Shown here: piece by piece, positions 8,271 to 15,802 of the stretch
How the letters are laid out: every line of letters begins with the position of its first letter
How positions within the stretch are numbered: position 1 is the stretch's first letter
NCBI GenBank assembly: GCA_039807445.1
Contig: JBDHRG010000062.1
Location: 1 to 18,600 of the forward strand
Length of the DNA stretch: 18,600 bases
Source: JBDHRG01 sp039807445
GTDB taxonomy: Bacteria; Pseudomonadota; Gammaproteobacteria; Competibacterales; Competibacteraceae
Direction of reading: 5' to 3'
Position numbers and translations under genes: made by a program
Notes under the pieces: model-generated
What the model was told of the DNA's origin: nothing
Database searches by the model: none
The model's input: only the letters and a program-made list of their open reading frames with translations

Positions 8271-9097
8271 GTGGAATTCCACGGACCGGCGCGCGGTGCT
8301 ACCGTGCGCAACCTCAAGCCGCAGGCCAAGGAATACACTCGCTTCGAGGGGCACGGCTTTGGCCTGCGCGTGCGACCGGATGGCGCGCGCACTTGGGTGC
8401 TGGTCTACACGGCGCCCGACGGGCGCCGCCGCCGGGTGACGCTCGGCAGCTATCCGGACATGACGCTTGCCGAAGCCAGGGGAGCCGCCGAAGACGCGCG
8501 CGACACGCTGCGCGCCGGCGGCGATCCCATCGACGAGCGCCAGGCCGAACGCGACCGCGTGCAGGCCGAGGCCACCGAGCGCCGCCGCGCGCCGACGCTG
8601 ACCCAAGCCTTCGACGACTATCTGCGTCTGGCGGTGCGCCCGCGTCTGCGCCGCCCGCAGGCCGTCGAGCGCGACGTCGGCGCCTACATCCTGCCGGAGC
8701 TCGGCCACCTGAAGGTGCGTGACTTGCGCCGCCGCGACGTGGCGGCGGTGCTCGACGAGATCCGCAGCCGCGGCGCACTGCACCAGGCCGAGATGGTGCG
8801 CGCGCGCCTCGCGACCTTCTTGAACTGGTGCGCCGAGCGCGAGCTGATCGAGGCGAGCCCCATCGCCGGCATGAAGCCGCAGACCCGCAGCACGCCGCGC
8901 GACCGCGCACTGTCGGATGACGAGATCGTCACCCTGTGGGGATGGCTGGACGGCGGCGCCGTATCCGACAACGTGCGCGATGCGCTGCGCCTGATCCTGC
9001 TGACCGGCCAGCGCCCCGGCGAAGTGCTGGGGCTGCGCTGGTCCGTGCGCTGGTGCAGGGCGACGCGCCGTCGAACGTGGTGCCGCTGCGAGGCTGA
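8271..9097 (+). pseudogene. P4-type tyrosine integrase, catalytic domain lost by internal deletion
   Basis: The N-terminal DUF4102-type arm-binding domain is clear (RVRPDGARTWVLVYTAPDG, VTLGSYPDMTLAEAR). It is followed by the SAM-like core-binding domain (FDDYLRLAVRP, LPELGHLKVRDL) and the first catalytic arginine in LLTGQRPGEVLGLRW, ending at 9041. Homology then stops. From 9038-9097 a different frame reads LVRALVQGDAPSNVVPLRG and a stop, which resembles the usual C-terminal tail of this family (EAL..G..A.NVV.LR). Between the two pieces the H-x-x-R box, the second His and the tyrosine nucleophile are absent. About 120-150 residues should lie there, so an internal out-of-frame deletion is the simplest reading. 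The frame entered after 9041 continues as nonsense to 9206. The start is a GTG at 8271, divergent from the lytic cassette 56 bases away. Confidence 0.85.
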
Positions 9098-9190
9098 ATT
9101 TCTGCACGGGCGCCAGTTGCCCCACCTACAAAACCCCCTCCGTAGTCGTGCCGATCCGTCTGTGGTGCGCCGGCGCTGTCCGCTCGCTTC

Positions 9191-9219
9191 TGGTACATGG
9201 TACTGAACAGCGGTACCAT
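9191..9219 (+). promoter_or_regulatory. Dyad operator/promoter of hicAB
   Basis: ATGGTAC (9197-9203) and GTACCAT (9213-9219) form a perfect 7-base inverted repeat with a 9-base spacer. A further TGGTAC lies just upstream (9191-9196). The dyad ends 7 bases before the hicA ATG. HicB proteins with a ribbon-helix-helix domain repress their own promoter at such short dyads, and the HicB here has that domain. TGGTAC and TACCAT (9214-9219) are 17 bases apart and could serve as -35 and -10, although the -35 match is weak. Confidence 0.6.
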
Positions 9220-9226
9220 TTCCACC

Positions 9227-9481
9227 ATGAATAGCCGTCACCGCAAGACGCTCGAAGCCGTGTTCGCCCGTCCCGTGCCGGCTTCGTTGGTGTGGGCGGA
9301 TATCGAGGCGCTATTGATCGCACTCGGCTGCGAGCTGATCGAGGGGCGCGGCTCGCGCGTCGCATTCAAGCGCGACGGTCTGCGCGCCGACTTCCACCGC
9401 CCGCACCCTGGCAAGGAAGCCAAGCCGTACCAAGTACGCGACGCACGCGAGTTTCTGGAGGCCCTGGGAGTTCGACCATGA
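9227..9481 (+). CDS. hicA: HicA-family mRNA interferase toxin
   Basis: An 84-residue protein of the HicA fold (dsRBD-like), ribonuclease toxin of a type II pair. It has the family pattern: WADIEALLIALGCELIEGRGSRVAF, then RADFHRPHPGKEAKPYQVRDAREFL and a short GVRP tail. In this branch the motif after GxGS is arginine rather than the histidine of canonical HicA, with histidines in FHRPHP instead; I recall this as normal for the hicA-first subgroup. I chose the ATG at 9227 rather than one at 9197, because the longer form would begin inside the operator dyad. No Shine-Dalgarno sequence is visible. The stop overlaps the hicB start by 4 bases (ATGA). Confidence 0.88.
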   Translation: MNSRHRKTLEAVFARPVPASLVWADIEALLIALGCELIEGRGSRVAFKRDGLRADFHRPHPGKEAKPYQVRDAREFLEALGVRP

Positions 9482-9819
9482 TCCCGATGACCCACAAGGG
9501 CTACGCCGCCCGTATCGAGTACAGCGACGAGGATGGTTGTTTCGTCGGCCGCGTCGCCGGCATCCGCGACATCATCGGCTTCCACGGCTCGTCGGTCGAC
9601 GAGCTGCGCGCCGCGTTCCGGGAAGCCGTCGACTTCTACTTGGAGAGCTGCGCGGAGCGCGGCGAGACGCCCGACAAGCCGTTCTCCGGGCGCTTCAACG
9701 TGCGCGTGCCGCCGCCGCTGCACCGGGCCGCGGCGCTCGCTGCCGCACGCGAGGGCGTGAGCCTCAACGTGTTCGTCGAACGGGCCATAGAGCAGGCGGC
9801 GGGCGATGTGCAGCCCTGA
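9478..9819 (+). CDS. hicB: HicB-family antitoxin with ribbon-helix-helix domain
   Basis: A 113-residue antitoxin. The N-terminal partly degraded RNase H-like HicB domain is visible (YAARIEYSDEDGCFVGRVAG, then FHGSSVDELRAAFREAVDFYL). The C-terminus is a ribbon-helix-helix DNA-binding domain (GRFNVRVPPPLHRAAALAAA, then GVSLNVFVERAIEQA). It should neutralise HicA and repress the operon at the upstream dyad. The ATG at 9478 overlaps the hicA stop by 4 bases and has GGAG in the end of hicA; an ATG at 9487 is an alternative. Both genes look intact, in contrast to the broken integrase next door, which fits a toxin-antitoxin pair retained after an element decayed. Confidence 0.9.
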   Translation: MIPMTHKGYAARIEYSDEDGCFVGRVAGIRDIIGFHGSSVDELRAAFREAVDFYLESCAERGETPDKPFSGRFNVRVPPPLHRAAALAAAREGVSLNVFVERAIEQAAGDVQP

Positions 9820-10181
9820 GTGTGCCGTCTGAGCCGCAGCAGCCACCAGGGACACCAGCCAAGGCCGAGCACAGGCACTGATCGGCATCACGCCGCGGCG
9901 CTGCGCATCTTGGGCGTCCGGCGGGTGTCGCAGCCCCCCCGAGCCCGGCGCTACTGCGATTCCCCTGCCGGCGCCCGTCGCCGCCGCCCTATTCTGCTCC
10001 AGCAAGCCGGCCGCCCTGGCGCTGCCTACAATCGCAGCCGACTACGCTTGACTCCGCCCCACCGTCCGTAATAGTCCGGGGGCATCCGGGGCTAACCGGC
10101 CAAAAAATGTTACCCAAATTGTTACCCAATGCCTGAATTGATCTGGTTATCTTGATTCAAATCATTGATTTTTAAGTAAAC
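9820..10181. other. Gene-free stretch between hicB and dinB
   Basis: No credible coding sequence is seen here on either strand. The left two thirds is GC-rich with no recognisable element. TACAAT at 10026-10031 could be a -10 box of the original dinB promoter, but no good -35 lies upstream. TTGACT (10048-10053) and TAATAG (10069-10074) are only 15 bases apart, so they are a weak promoter candidate. From about 10100 the composition turns AT-rich and holds two TGTTACCCAA repeats and the palindrome AAATCA-T-TGATTT (10159-10171) next to the dinB start. No tRNA gene or obvious attachment-site duplicate was found. Confidence 0.5.
10108..10129. repeat. Tandem TGTTACCCAA repeats, possible integrase arm-type sites
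   Basis: The 10-mer TGTTACCCAA occurs at 10108-10117 and again at 10120-10129, 12 bases apart. On the minus strand this reads TTGGGTAACA twice. From memory, similar paired GGGTAACA repeats lie between the attachment core and the integrase start of P4-type elements. Their position at the far edge of the region that starts with a P4-type integrase relic fits an element end. The function is inferred only. Confidence 0.4.
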
Positions 10182-11246
10182 GTGCAGCGTAAGATCATCC
10201 ACATCGACATGGATGCCTTCTACGCGGCGGTCGAACAGCGCGACGACCCGAAGCTGCGCGGCAAGCCGGTGATCGTCGGCGGCGACCCCAGGAGCCGCGG
10301 CGTGGTCGCGACCGCGAGCTACGAGGCGCGCCGATACGGCGTGCACTCGGCGATGCCGGCGTCGCAGGCGTACCGGCTGTGCCCGCACGGGGTGTTCGTG
10401 CGCCCGCGCTTCGAGGTCTACCGCGAAGCCTCGCGCCGGATCCAGGCGGTGCTGCACCGCTACACCGCGCTGGTCGAACCGCTGTCGCTCGACGAGGCCT
10501 ATCTCGACGTCAGCGGCTCGGACCTGTTCCGGGGTTCGGCGACGCGGATCGCCCGCGACATCAAGCGCGCGATCCTGACGGAAACCGGGCTGATCGCCTC
10601 GGCCGGGGTGTCGTACAACAAGTTCCTCGCCAAACTCGCCTCGGACCTCGACAAGCCCGACGGGTTGACGGTGATCCTGCCCGAACGCGGCCCCGACTTC
10701 GTCGCCGCGCTGCCGATCGGGCGTTTCCACGGCATCGGCAAGGCCACCGAGCGCCGCATGCACGCGCTCGGCATCCGCACCGGTGCCGATCTGCGCGGCT
10801 GGTCGCGCGAGGCGCTGATCGAAACCTTCGGCAAGGCCGGCGCCTGGTACCACCGGCTCGCGCGCGGCGAAGACGAGCGCCCGGTCGAGCCCCATCGCAG
10901 CCGCAAGTCGCTCGGCGCCGAAACCACCTTCGCGCAGGATCTCGACGATTTCGCCGAGATGTTGCGCGAACTCGAGTCGCTCGCGCGGGAGCTCGCCGAA
11001 GACCTGGTGCGCCGGCGCCTCGCCGGGCGCACGCTGACGCTCAAGGTCAAGTACGCCGACTTCGAGCAGGTGACGCGCAGCCAGAGCTTCGCCCGGCCGA
11101 TCGCGAGCTACGCCGAGCTGCAGCCGCACCTGGCCGCGCTGCTGGCGCGTACCGAGGCCGGTCCGCGCCCGGTGCGCCTGCTCGGTGTCACCGTCTCGGG
11201 CTTCGACGAGGCCGAGCGCGCAGCGGTCCAGCTGGCGCTGTTCTGA
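10182..11246 (+). CDS. dinB: DNA polymerase IV (Y-family translesion polymerase)
   Basis: A 354-residue protein, normal length for DinB. The palm begins IIHIDMDAFYAAVEQRD with metal-binding aspartate at residue 9. The second catalytic cluster is SLDEAYLDV near residue 105, followed by SAGVSYNKFLAKLASDLDKP, the thumb GIGKATERRM, and the little finger (KSLGAETTFAQDL, LTLKVKYADF). The last residues, QLALF, match the beta-clamp binding motif. All catalytic acids look present. It extends primers past damaged bases. The start is a GTG at 10182 only 11 bases after an AT-rich palindrome, with no clear Shine-Dalgarno sequence. No LexA-type CTG-N10-CAG box was found upstream, so SOS control is not evident; the native leader may have been replaced. 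Confidence 0.95.
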   Translation: MQRKIIHIDMDAFYAAVEQRDDPKLRGKPVIVGGDPRSRGVVATASYEARRYGVHSAMPASQAYRLCPHGVFVRPRFEVYREASRRIQAVLHRYTALVEPLSLDEAYLDVSGSDLFRGSATRIARDIKRAILTETGLIASAGVSYNKFLAKLASDLDKPDGLTVILPERGPDFVAALPIGRFHGIGKATERRMHALGIRTGADLRGWSREALIETFGKAGAWYHRLARGEDERPVEPHRSRKSLGAETTFAQDLDDFAEMLRELESLARELAEDLVRRRLAGRTLTLKVKYADFEQVTRSQSFARPIASYAELQPHLAALLARTEAGPRPVRLLGVTVSGFDEAERAAVQLALF

Positions 11247-11460
11247 TCGCGGAGGATGACCAGCGCCGTGCGAGGCGACAGGACAGGTGCGAGGAAAGAC
11301 CACATCCTCGCCGTGCCTCGTGCCTCATCGCCCGTCCCTCGCCCTCGTGCTCGGCAGCGGGGTCGAACAGGGTCGGGAGGTCGTTCACACCACTCGCGGG
11401 AAGCTCATGCCAGGCTCTAGACTGGCTCTGCCTTTCCCCCGCTCCCGCGAGGTCCGCGGC

Positions 11461-12618
11461 ATGTCCGGCACCAGCGCTGCAGCACTCGGCGATGCCGTCG
11501 CGATCGGCGCTTCGCTCGACCCCGATCCCGAGCGCGCCGTCGCCGAGCTCGCGACGCGGATCGCGCGTCCCGACGCGGCGCTGACACTGGTGTTCAGCGC
11601 CGGCTTCTACGCGCTCGACGCGCTGGCCGCGGCGCTGCGCCGCCATCTGCCGGCGGCGACGCTCGGCTGTACCTCGGCCGGGGTGATCTCGCCCGAGGGC
11701 TACCCCGCCAGCGGCGTCAGCGGTGTCAGCGTGTCGCGCGCGGCGCTGAGCGCGGTCGGCGAACGCCTGGGCGCGCTGCGCGACTTCCGCATCGTCGACG
11801 GCCAGGCCGTGGTCGGACGGCTGCGCCGGCGGCTCGAGGCCCAGGTCGGCCCGGTCGCGCCCGACAACAGCTTCGCACTGCTGCTGATCGACGGGCTGTG
11901 CGGCGTCGAGGAGCGCGTGGTCAGCAGCCTCAACGCCTGCCTCGGCGGGCTCGGGCTGGTCGGCGGCTCGGCCGGCGACAACCTGGCGTTCGAGCGCAGC
12001 TTCATCTTCGAGGCCGGCGCCTTCCACACCGACAGCGCGATCCTGGTGCTGGTGCATTCGCGGCTGCCGTTCCGGCTGTTCGCGACGCACCACTTCATCG
12101 GCACCGGCCAGCGCGTGGTGGTGACGCGTGCCGAACCGGCGCGGCGGCGGGTGATGGAGATCGACGGCCGGCCGGCGGCCGAAGCCTACGCGCAGCTGGT
12201 CGGGCTGCCGGTCGAGGCGCTGGCCCCCGAGGTGTTTTCGGCGCACCCGCTGGTGGTGAAGATCGGCGCCTCGTACCACGTGCGCGCGCTCGTCTGCGCC
12301 CGCCCCGACCGCTCGCTCGACTTCGCCTGTGCGATCGACGAGGGCGTGGTGCTACGGCTGGCGTACCGCGGCGACCTGCTCGAGAGTCTCGACAGCACCT
12401 TCACCGAGCTCGAGAGCTTCGTCGGCCCGCCGGTGCTGACGCTCGGCTTCAACTGCGCCTTCCGCCACCTGGAGATGGAGCGTGCCGGCCAGACCGAGGC
12501 CGTGTCGGCGCTGCTGCGCCGCCGGCGCGTGGTCGGCTTCAGCACCTTCGGCGAGCAGTTCAACGCGATGCACCTGAACCAGACCTTCACCGGCGTGACC
12601 TTCGGTAGGCCGACGTGA
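11461..12618 (+). CDS. FIST-domain sensor protein, NosP-like
   Basis: A 385-residue cytoplasmic protein with FIST_N (about residues 40-225: LVFSAGFYALDALAAAL, LGCTSAGVISPEGY, GLGLVGGSAGDNLAF) and FIST_C (about 235-370: GRPAAEAYAQLVG, HPLVVKIG, GFNCAFRHLEMER, GFSTFGEQFN). FIST proteins sense small ligands. NosP, a FIST haemoprotein that binds nitric oxide, is encoded beside the hybrid kinase NahK in Pseudomonas and other bacteria, and this gene sits beside a kinase of that type. Haem binding cannot be proved here; histidines in ATHHF at about residues 206-210 are candidates only. I chose the ATG at 11461, with GAGGT upstream, over in-frame ATGs at 11287 and 11407 whose extra residues show no family resemblance. 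The stop overlaps the kinase start by 4 bases. Confidence 0.85.
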   Translation: MSGTSAAALGDAVAIGASLDPDPERAVAELATRIARPDAALTLVFSAGFYALDALAAALRRHLPAATLGCTSAGVISPEGYPASGVSGVSVSRAALSAVGERLGALRDFRIVDGQAVVGRLRRRLEAQVGPVAPDNSFALLLIDGLCGVEERVVSSLNACLGGLGLVGGSAGDNLAFERSFIFEAGAFHTDSAILVLVHSRLPFRLFATHHFIGTGQRVVVTRAEPARRRVMEIDGRPAAEAYAQLVGLPVEALAPEVFSAHPLVVKIGASYHVRALVCARPDRSLDFACAIDEGVVLRLAYRGDLLESLDSTFTELESFVGPPVLTLGFNCAFRHLEMERAGQTEAVSALLRRRRVVGFSTFGEQFNAMHLNQTFTGVTFGRPT

Positions 12619-13967
12619 CCGGGCCCGATCCCCGCATCGCCGTGCTCGAGGCCGAGATCGCGCGGCTGAACCGGATCAACGCGGCGCTGATGGACCGCGT
12701 CGAGCGCGAGATGGCGACGCAGCGCTCGGACTACTCGCTGTTCGAGACCGCGGCGATGCTCGAGGACGTGGTGCGCAGCCGCACCGCCGAGCTGGTCGAC
12801 GTCAACCGCCGGCTGCGCGACGAGATCGCGCACCGCCGCCGCGTCGAGGCGGCGCTGCAGCAGGCCAAGCGCGAAGCCGACCGCGCCAACGACAACAAGA
12901 CCAAGTTCCTCGCCGCGGTCAGCCACGATCTGGTGCAGCCGCTGAACGCCGCGCGGCTGATGCTCGAAGTGCTCAAGCAGCGCGTCGCCGACGCGGCGGT
13001 GGCGCACATCGAAGCCTCGCTGCGGACGATGGAGAGCCTGCTCAACAGCCTGATCGACATCGCCAAGCTCGAGGCCGGCGTGATCGAGGTGCGCCGCCGC
13101 CACTTCCGCCTCGACGGGCTGCTCGTCCGCCTCGCCGACGAGTACCGGCTGCGCGCGCAGCCGAAGGGCTTGCGGCTGCGCTGCGTGCCGTGCAGCGCGG
13201 TCGCGCACACCGACCCCGACCTGCTCGAGCGCATCCTGCGCAACCTGCTCAGCAACGCCGTGCGTCACACGCGCGCCGGCAGCGTGCTGCTCGGCGTGCG
13301 CCGCCGCGGCGCCGGGCTGGCGATCGAGGTCTGGGACACTGGCCCCGGCATCCCGGCCGACCAGCTCGACGAAGTGTTCCGCGAATTCAGGCAGATGCCC
13401 GACGCGCACCGACAGGACGAGAAAGGCCTGGGGCTGGGGCTGGCGATCGTCGAACGCATCGCGCGCATGCTCGGCGCGCCGGTCACGTTGCGCTCGCGCC
13501 CCGGCCACGGCTCGGTGTTCGCGGTCACGGTAGCGCGCGGCGAGGCGCGCTGGCTGACCGGCGAGGCGCAGCCGGGCGCGCTCGGCGCCGGGCTCGAGCC
13601 CTTGCGCGGCTGCCGGATCGCGGTGCTCGAGAACGACCGCGCCTCGCTCGAGGGCCTGCGCGCGCTGCTCGAGAGCTGGCAGTGCCGGGTGGCGGCGGCG
13701 GCATCGCTGGCCGAGCTCGAGGCGTGCCTCGCCGAGCCCCCCGCCGCGGTGATCGCCGACTACCACCTCGACGACGACGAAACCGGGCTGCAGGCGGCGG
13801 CACACGTGGCCGGGCGCTGCCCGGTGCTGATCGTCACCAGCAACCGCGCCCCCGAGCTGGCGGCGCAGATCCGTGCCCAGGGGGCGCGCCTGCTGTACAA
13901 GCCGCTCGCGCCGGCCAGGCTGCGGGCGCTGCTGAGCCATATGGTGCGGCGGGACAGAACGGGGTGA
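12615..13967 (+). CDS. Cytoplasmic hybrid histidine kinase, NahK-like
   Basis: A 450-residue kinase with no membrane span and no obvious PAS domain. The N-terminus (about residues 8-95) is a charged coiled coil (LEAEIARLNRINAALMDRVE, RSRTAELVDVNRRL). HisKA has the H-box AAVSHDLVQPLNAARL, phospho-acceptor His104. The ATPase domain has NLLSNAVRHT (N box), DTGPGIP and GLGLGLAIVERI. The C-terminus (about residues 333-445) is a receiver domain with ADYHLDDDETG (acceptor Asp382) and the KPL lysine; its acidic pocket reads LEND. The coiled coil followed by SHDLxQPLNAARL is the NahK-type pattern as I recall it. The start is GTG at 12615, inside the FIST stop (GTGA), giving tight coupling. Phosphorylation of the convergent regulator is inferred. 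Confidence 0.9.
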   Translation: MTGPDPRIAVLEAEIARLNRINAALMDRVEREMATQRSDYSLFETAAMLEDVVRSRTAELVDVNRRLRDEIAHRRRVEAALQQAKREADRANDNKTKFLAAVSHDLVQPLNAARLMLEVLKQRVADAAVAHIEASLRTMESLLNSLIDIAKLEAGVIEVRRRHFRLDGLLVRLADEYRLRAQPKGLRLRCVPCSAVAHTDPDLLERILRNLLSNAVRHTRAGSVLLGVRRRGAGLAIEVWDTGPGIPADQLDEVFREFRQMPDAHRQDEKGLGLGLAIVERIARMLGAPVTLRSRPGHGSVFAVTVARGEARWLTGEAQPGALGAGLEPLRGCRIAVLENDRASLEGLRALLESWQCRVAAAASLAELEACLAEPPAAVIADYHLDDDETGLQAAAHVAGRCPVLIVTSNRAPELAAQIRAQGARLLYKPLAPARLRALLSHMVRRDRTG

Positions 13968-13989
13968 AGCAGGCGCGGCGTGGACGGCA

Positions 13990-14628
13990 CTACTCCTTCG
14001 GCGCCAGCCCCAGGCGCCTGGCGGCGAGCACCGCCTCGACGCGGCTGTGCACCTTCAGCGCGCGCAGGATCGCGCTGACGTGCGCCTTGACCGTCCACTC
14101 GCTGATGTCGAGCTCGTAGGCGATCAGCTTGTTCGAGTGCCCCTGCAGCAGGCGCTCGAACACCGCGATCTGGCGCGGGGTCAAGCCGTGCAGCGTCCCG
14201 CCCGCCTCGGCCGGTGCGGCTGCCGCGCCGGCCGGTGCGAACACGCCGCCGTCGAGCACGCAGCGGATCGCCGCGAGGATCTGCTCGCGCGGCAGCGCCT
14301 TGGGGATGAAGCCCGCGGCGCCGCAGGCGAGCGCGTTGCGCACCGTCTCGCCGTCGTCGAGCTGCGACACGATCACGGTCGGCGTGGCCGGCGCCAGCGC
14401 GCGCAGCTTCAGCAGCGCCGACAAGCCCTCGGCGCCGGGGATGTACAGGTCGAGCAGGATCAGGTCGAAGTCGGTGCGCTCGACCAGCGCCAGCCCCTCG
14501 TCGAGGCTGCCGGCACCGCGGAAGTCGAGCGGGTCGAACAGCGCCTCCAGCACGCTGCGCAGCGCCTCGCGCACCAGCGGGTGGTCATCGATCACCAGGA
14601 CCTTGCCGTCGGGGTAGGGCTCGCTCAT
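13990..14628 (-). CDS. NarL/FixJ-family response regulator with LuxR-type HTH
   Basis: A 212-residue regulator. The receiver domain (residues about 9-125) has the acidic pair VIDDHPLVREAL, acceptor Asp60 in LILLDLYIPGAEGL, a serine in VIVSQLDD and the lysine in GFIPKALP. An Ala/Pro-rich linker (about 130-145) leads to a LuxR HTH (LTPRQIAVFERLLQGHSNKLIAYELDIS, then TVKAHVSAILRAL). It binds DNA when phosphorylated, by family analogy. It is convergent with the hybrid kinase, the two stops 22 bases apart, and such FIST-kinase-regulator groupings recur, so it is the likely output of this locus. The ATG at 14628 is the only sensible start. Its promoter must lie in 14629-14759, where I see no clear boxes. 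Confidence 0.92.
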   Translation of the reverse strand: MSEPYPDGKVLVIDDHPLVREALRSVLEALFDPLDFRGAGSLDEGLALVERTDFDLILLDLYIPGAEGLSALLKLRALAPATPTVIVSQLDDGETVRNALACGAAGFIPKALPREQILAAIRCVLDGGVFAPAGAAAAPAEAGGTLHGLTPRQIAVFERLLQGHSNKLIAYELDISEWTVKAHVSAILRALKVHSRVEAVLAARRLGLAPKE

Positions 14629-14759
14629 CTCGACGCTCCGCGATGGAGGAACGCACCCGCAGCACTATACCCCCGGTCCGTTCTTCCGCCATCGCAGCCG
14701 CACGTTTCGTCCACCGAAGCAGGGCTTCGCGGCGCAGTGGCGATCTCCTTCGCGCCGGC

Positions 14760-15436
14760 TCAGGCCGCGCGCACGGTCGCGACGAAGGTGTCGACCTCGG
14801 TGCCGAGCCCGGCCGCCTGGCGCGTCGCCACGCCGGTGTCGGTCGCCGCCTGCGCCACGCGCCCGATGTTGGCCGACACCTCCCCGGTACCGGCAGCCGC
14901 CTGGTGGACGTTGCGCGCGATCTCCTGCGTCGCCGCGCCCTGCTCTTCGACCGCCGCCGCGATCACCGTGGCGATGGTGTCGATCTCGGCGATCACCGCG
15001 CCGATGCCCGCGATCGCGCGCACCGCCTCGTGCGTCGCGCCCTGCATCGCCGCGATCTGGGCGGTGATCGACCCGGTCGCCTCGGCCGTCTGCGCCGCCA
15101 GGCTCTTCACCTCCGAGGCCACCACCGCGAAGCCCTTGCCCGCCTCGCTGGCGCGCGCCGCCTCGATGGTGGCGTTCAGCGCCAGCAGCTTGGTCTGTCC
15201 GGCGATGCGGTGGATCAGTCCCAGCACCTGTTCGATCTCCCCGGCCGCACCGCTGAGCCCCTGCATCACGGCGCGCGCGCGCTCGGCTTCGGCCACCGCC
15301 TGGCCGGCCACTGTGGTCGACTGCGCCACCTGCGCGGCGATCCCGGCCACCGCGGCCGACAGTTGCTCGGCCGCCGCCGCCACCGTGTGCACGTTCGCCG
15401 CCGCGCGCTGCGCGGCCTGCGACACCCGCTCCGAGC
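14760..15436 (-). pseudogene. Methyl-accepting chemotaxis protein, 5'-truncated signalling domain
   Basis: The remaining about 222 residues are the cytoplasmic MCP hairpin. They include the descending coiled coil (VHTVAAAAEQLSAAVAGI), the conserved tip (IAGQTKLLALNATIEAARAS, EAGKGFAVVASEVKSLAAQT) and the ascending coil with EEQGAATQEI, ending FVATVRAA as intact receptors do. The tip has lysine where QTNLLALNA usually has asparagine. All sensory, membrane and HAMP parts are missing. The frame can only start from a GTG at 15425, and immediately upstream the sequence becomes a transposase fragment in another frame. I therefore read it as a receptor cut by an IS-mediated rearrangement. A short soluble fragment could still be translated, but no promoter or ribosome binding site is seen. 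Confidence 0.85.
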
Positions 15437-15778
15437 GTAGCTGACGTAGGCGCGGACGAGTTCGGGGCGATCCTGCAGCGCCAGGCAGCGCGCGGCCTGC
15501 ACCTGCTCGAGCGCGTCGAGGTCGGTGAAGGTGCGCTTGGCGAGCGCCGCGTGGGTCAGCGGCCAGAGCCGCTCGGCCGGTTGCAGCTCGGGGCTGTACG
15601 GCGGCAGCGGCACCCGTTCCACCCCCTCGGGCACCACCAGCCGCGGGCTGGGGTGCCAGCCGGCCCGATCAGCTACCGGCAGCACGCGCTTCTCGGGCCC
15701 CGCGCCGGTGTGCTCGGCAAACACCCGCAGCGCCGCCGCGAAGGCGGCGATCGACACCGTCGGCATCAGCAGCCACTC
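15437..15778 (-). mobile_element. IS630-family transposase fragment
   Basis: The minus-strand reading gives the C-terminal half of an IS630/Tc1-type DDE transposase: LLMPTVSIAAFAAALRVFAE, VADRAGWHPSP (second catalytic Asp), LPPYSPELQPAERLWPL (Glu in PAERLW) and DLDALEQVQAARCLAL. It ends at RAYVSY. The N-terminal HTH and first catalytic Asp are absent. Upstream of about 15778 the frame stays open but loses resemblance and runs into the ribosome binding site AAGGAGG of the plus-strand repeat. The C-terminal few residues are replaced by the chemoreceptor sequence, so both ends are broken. No terminal inverted repeats or TA duplication are recognisable. Confidence 0.85.
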
Positions 15779-15802
15779 GCAGCTGCTTAAGGAGGTTTGG
15801 TA

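Noticed and set aside
10054..10076. Possible tRNA 3' end (CGCCCCACCGTCC-like) as an integration target upstream of dinB
   Set aside because: No cloverleaf can be built upstream and no T-loop GTTCGAA motif is present.
12186..13940. A 584-codon minus-strand frame opposite the FIST and kinase genes
   Set aside because: It mirrors conserved kinase motifs on the other strand and has no domain resemblance.
13968..13989. Bidirectional terminator between the convergent kinase and regulator genes
   Set aside because: The 22-base gap contains no convincing stem followed by a T-run.
14047..15444. A 465-codon plus-strand frame opposite the response regulator and chemoreceptor fragment
   Set aside because: It is antisense to recognised domains, Ala/Ser-rich, and has no start signal.
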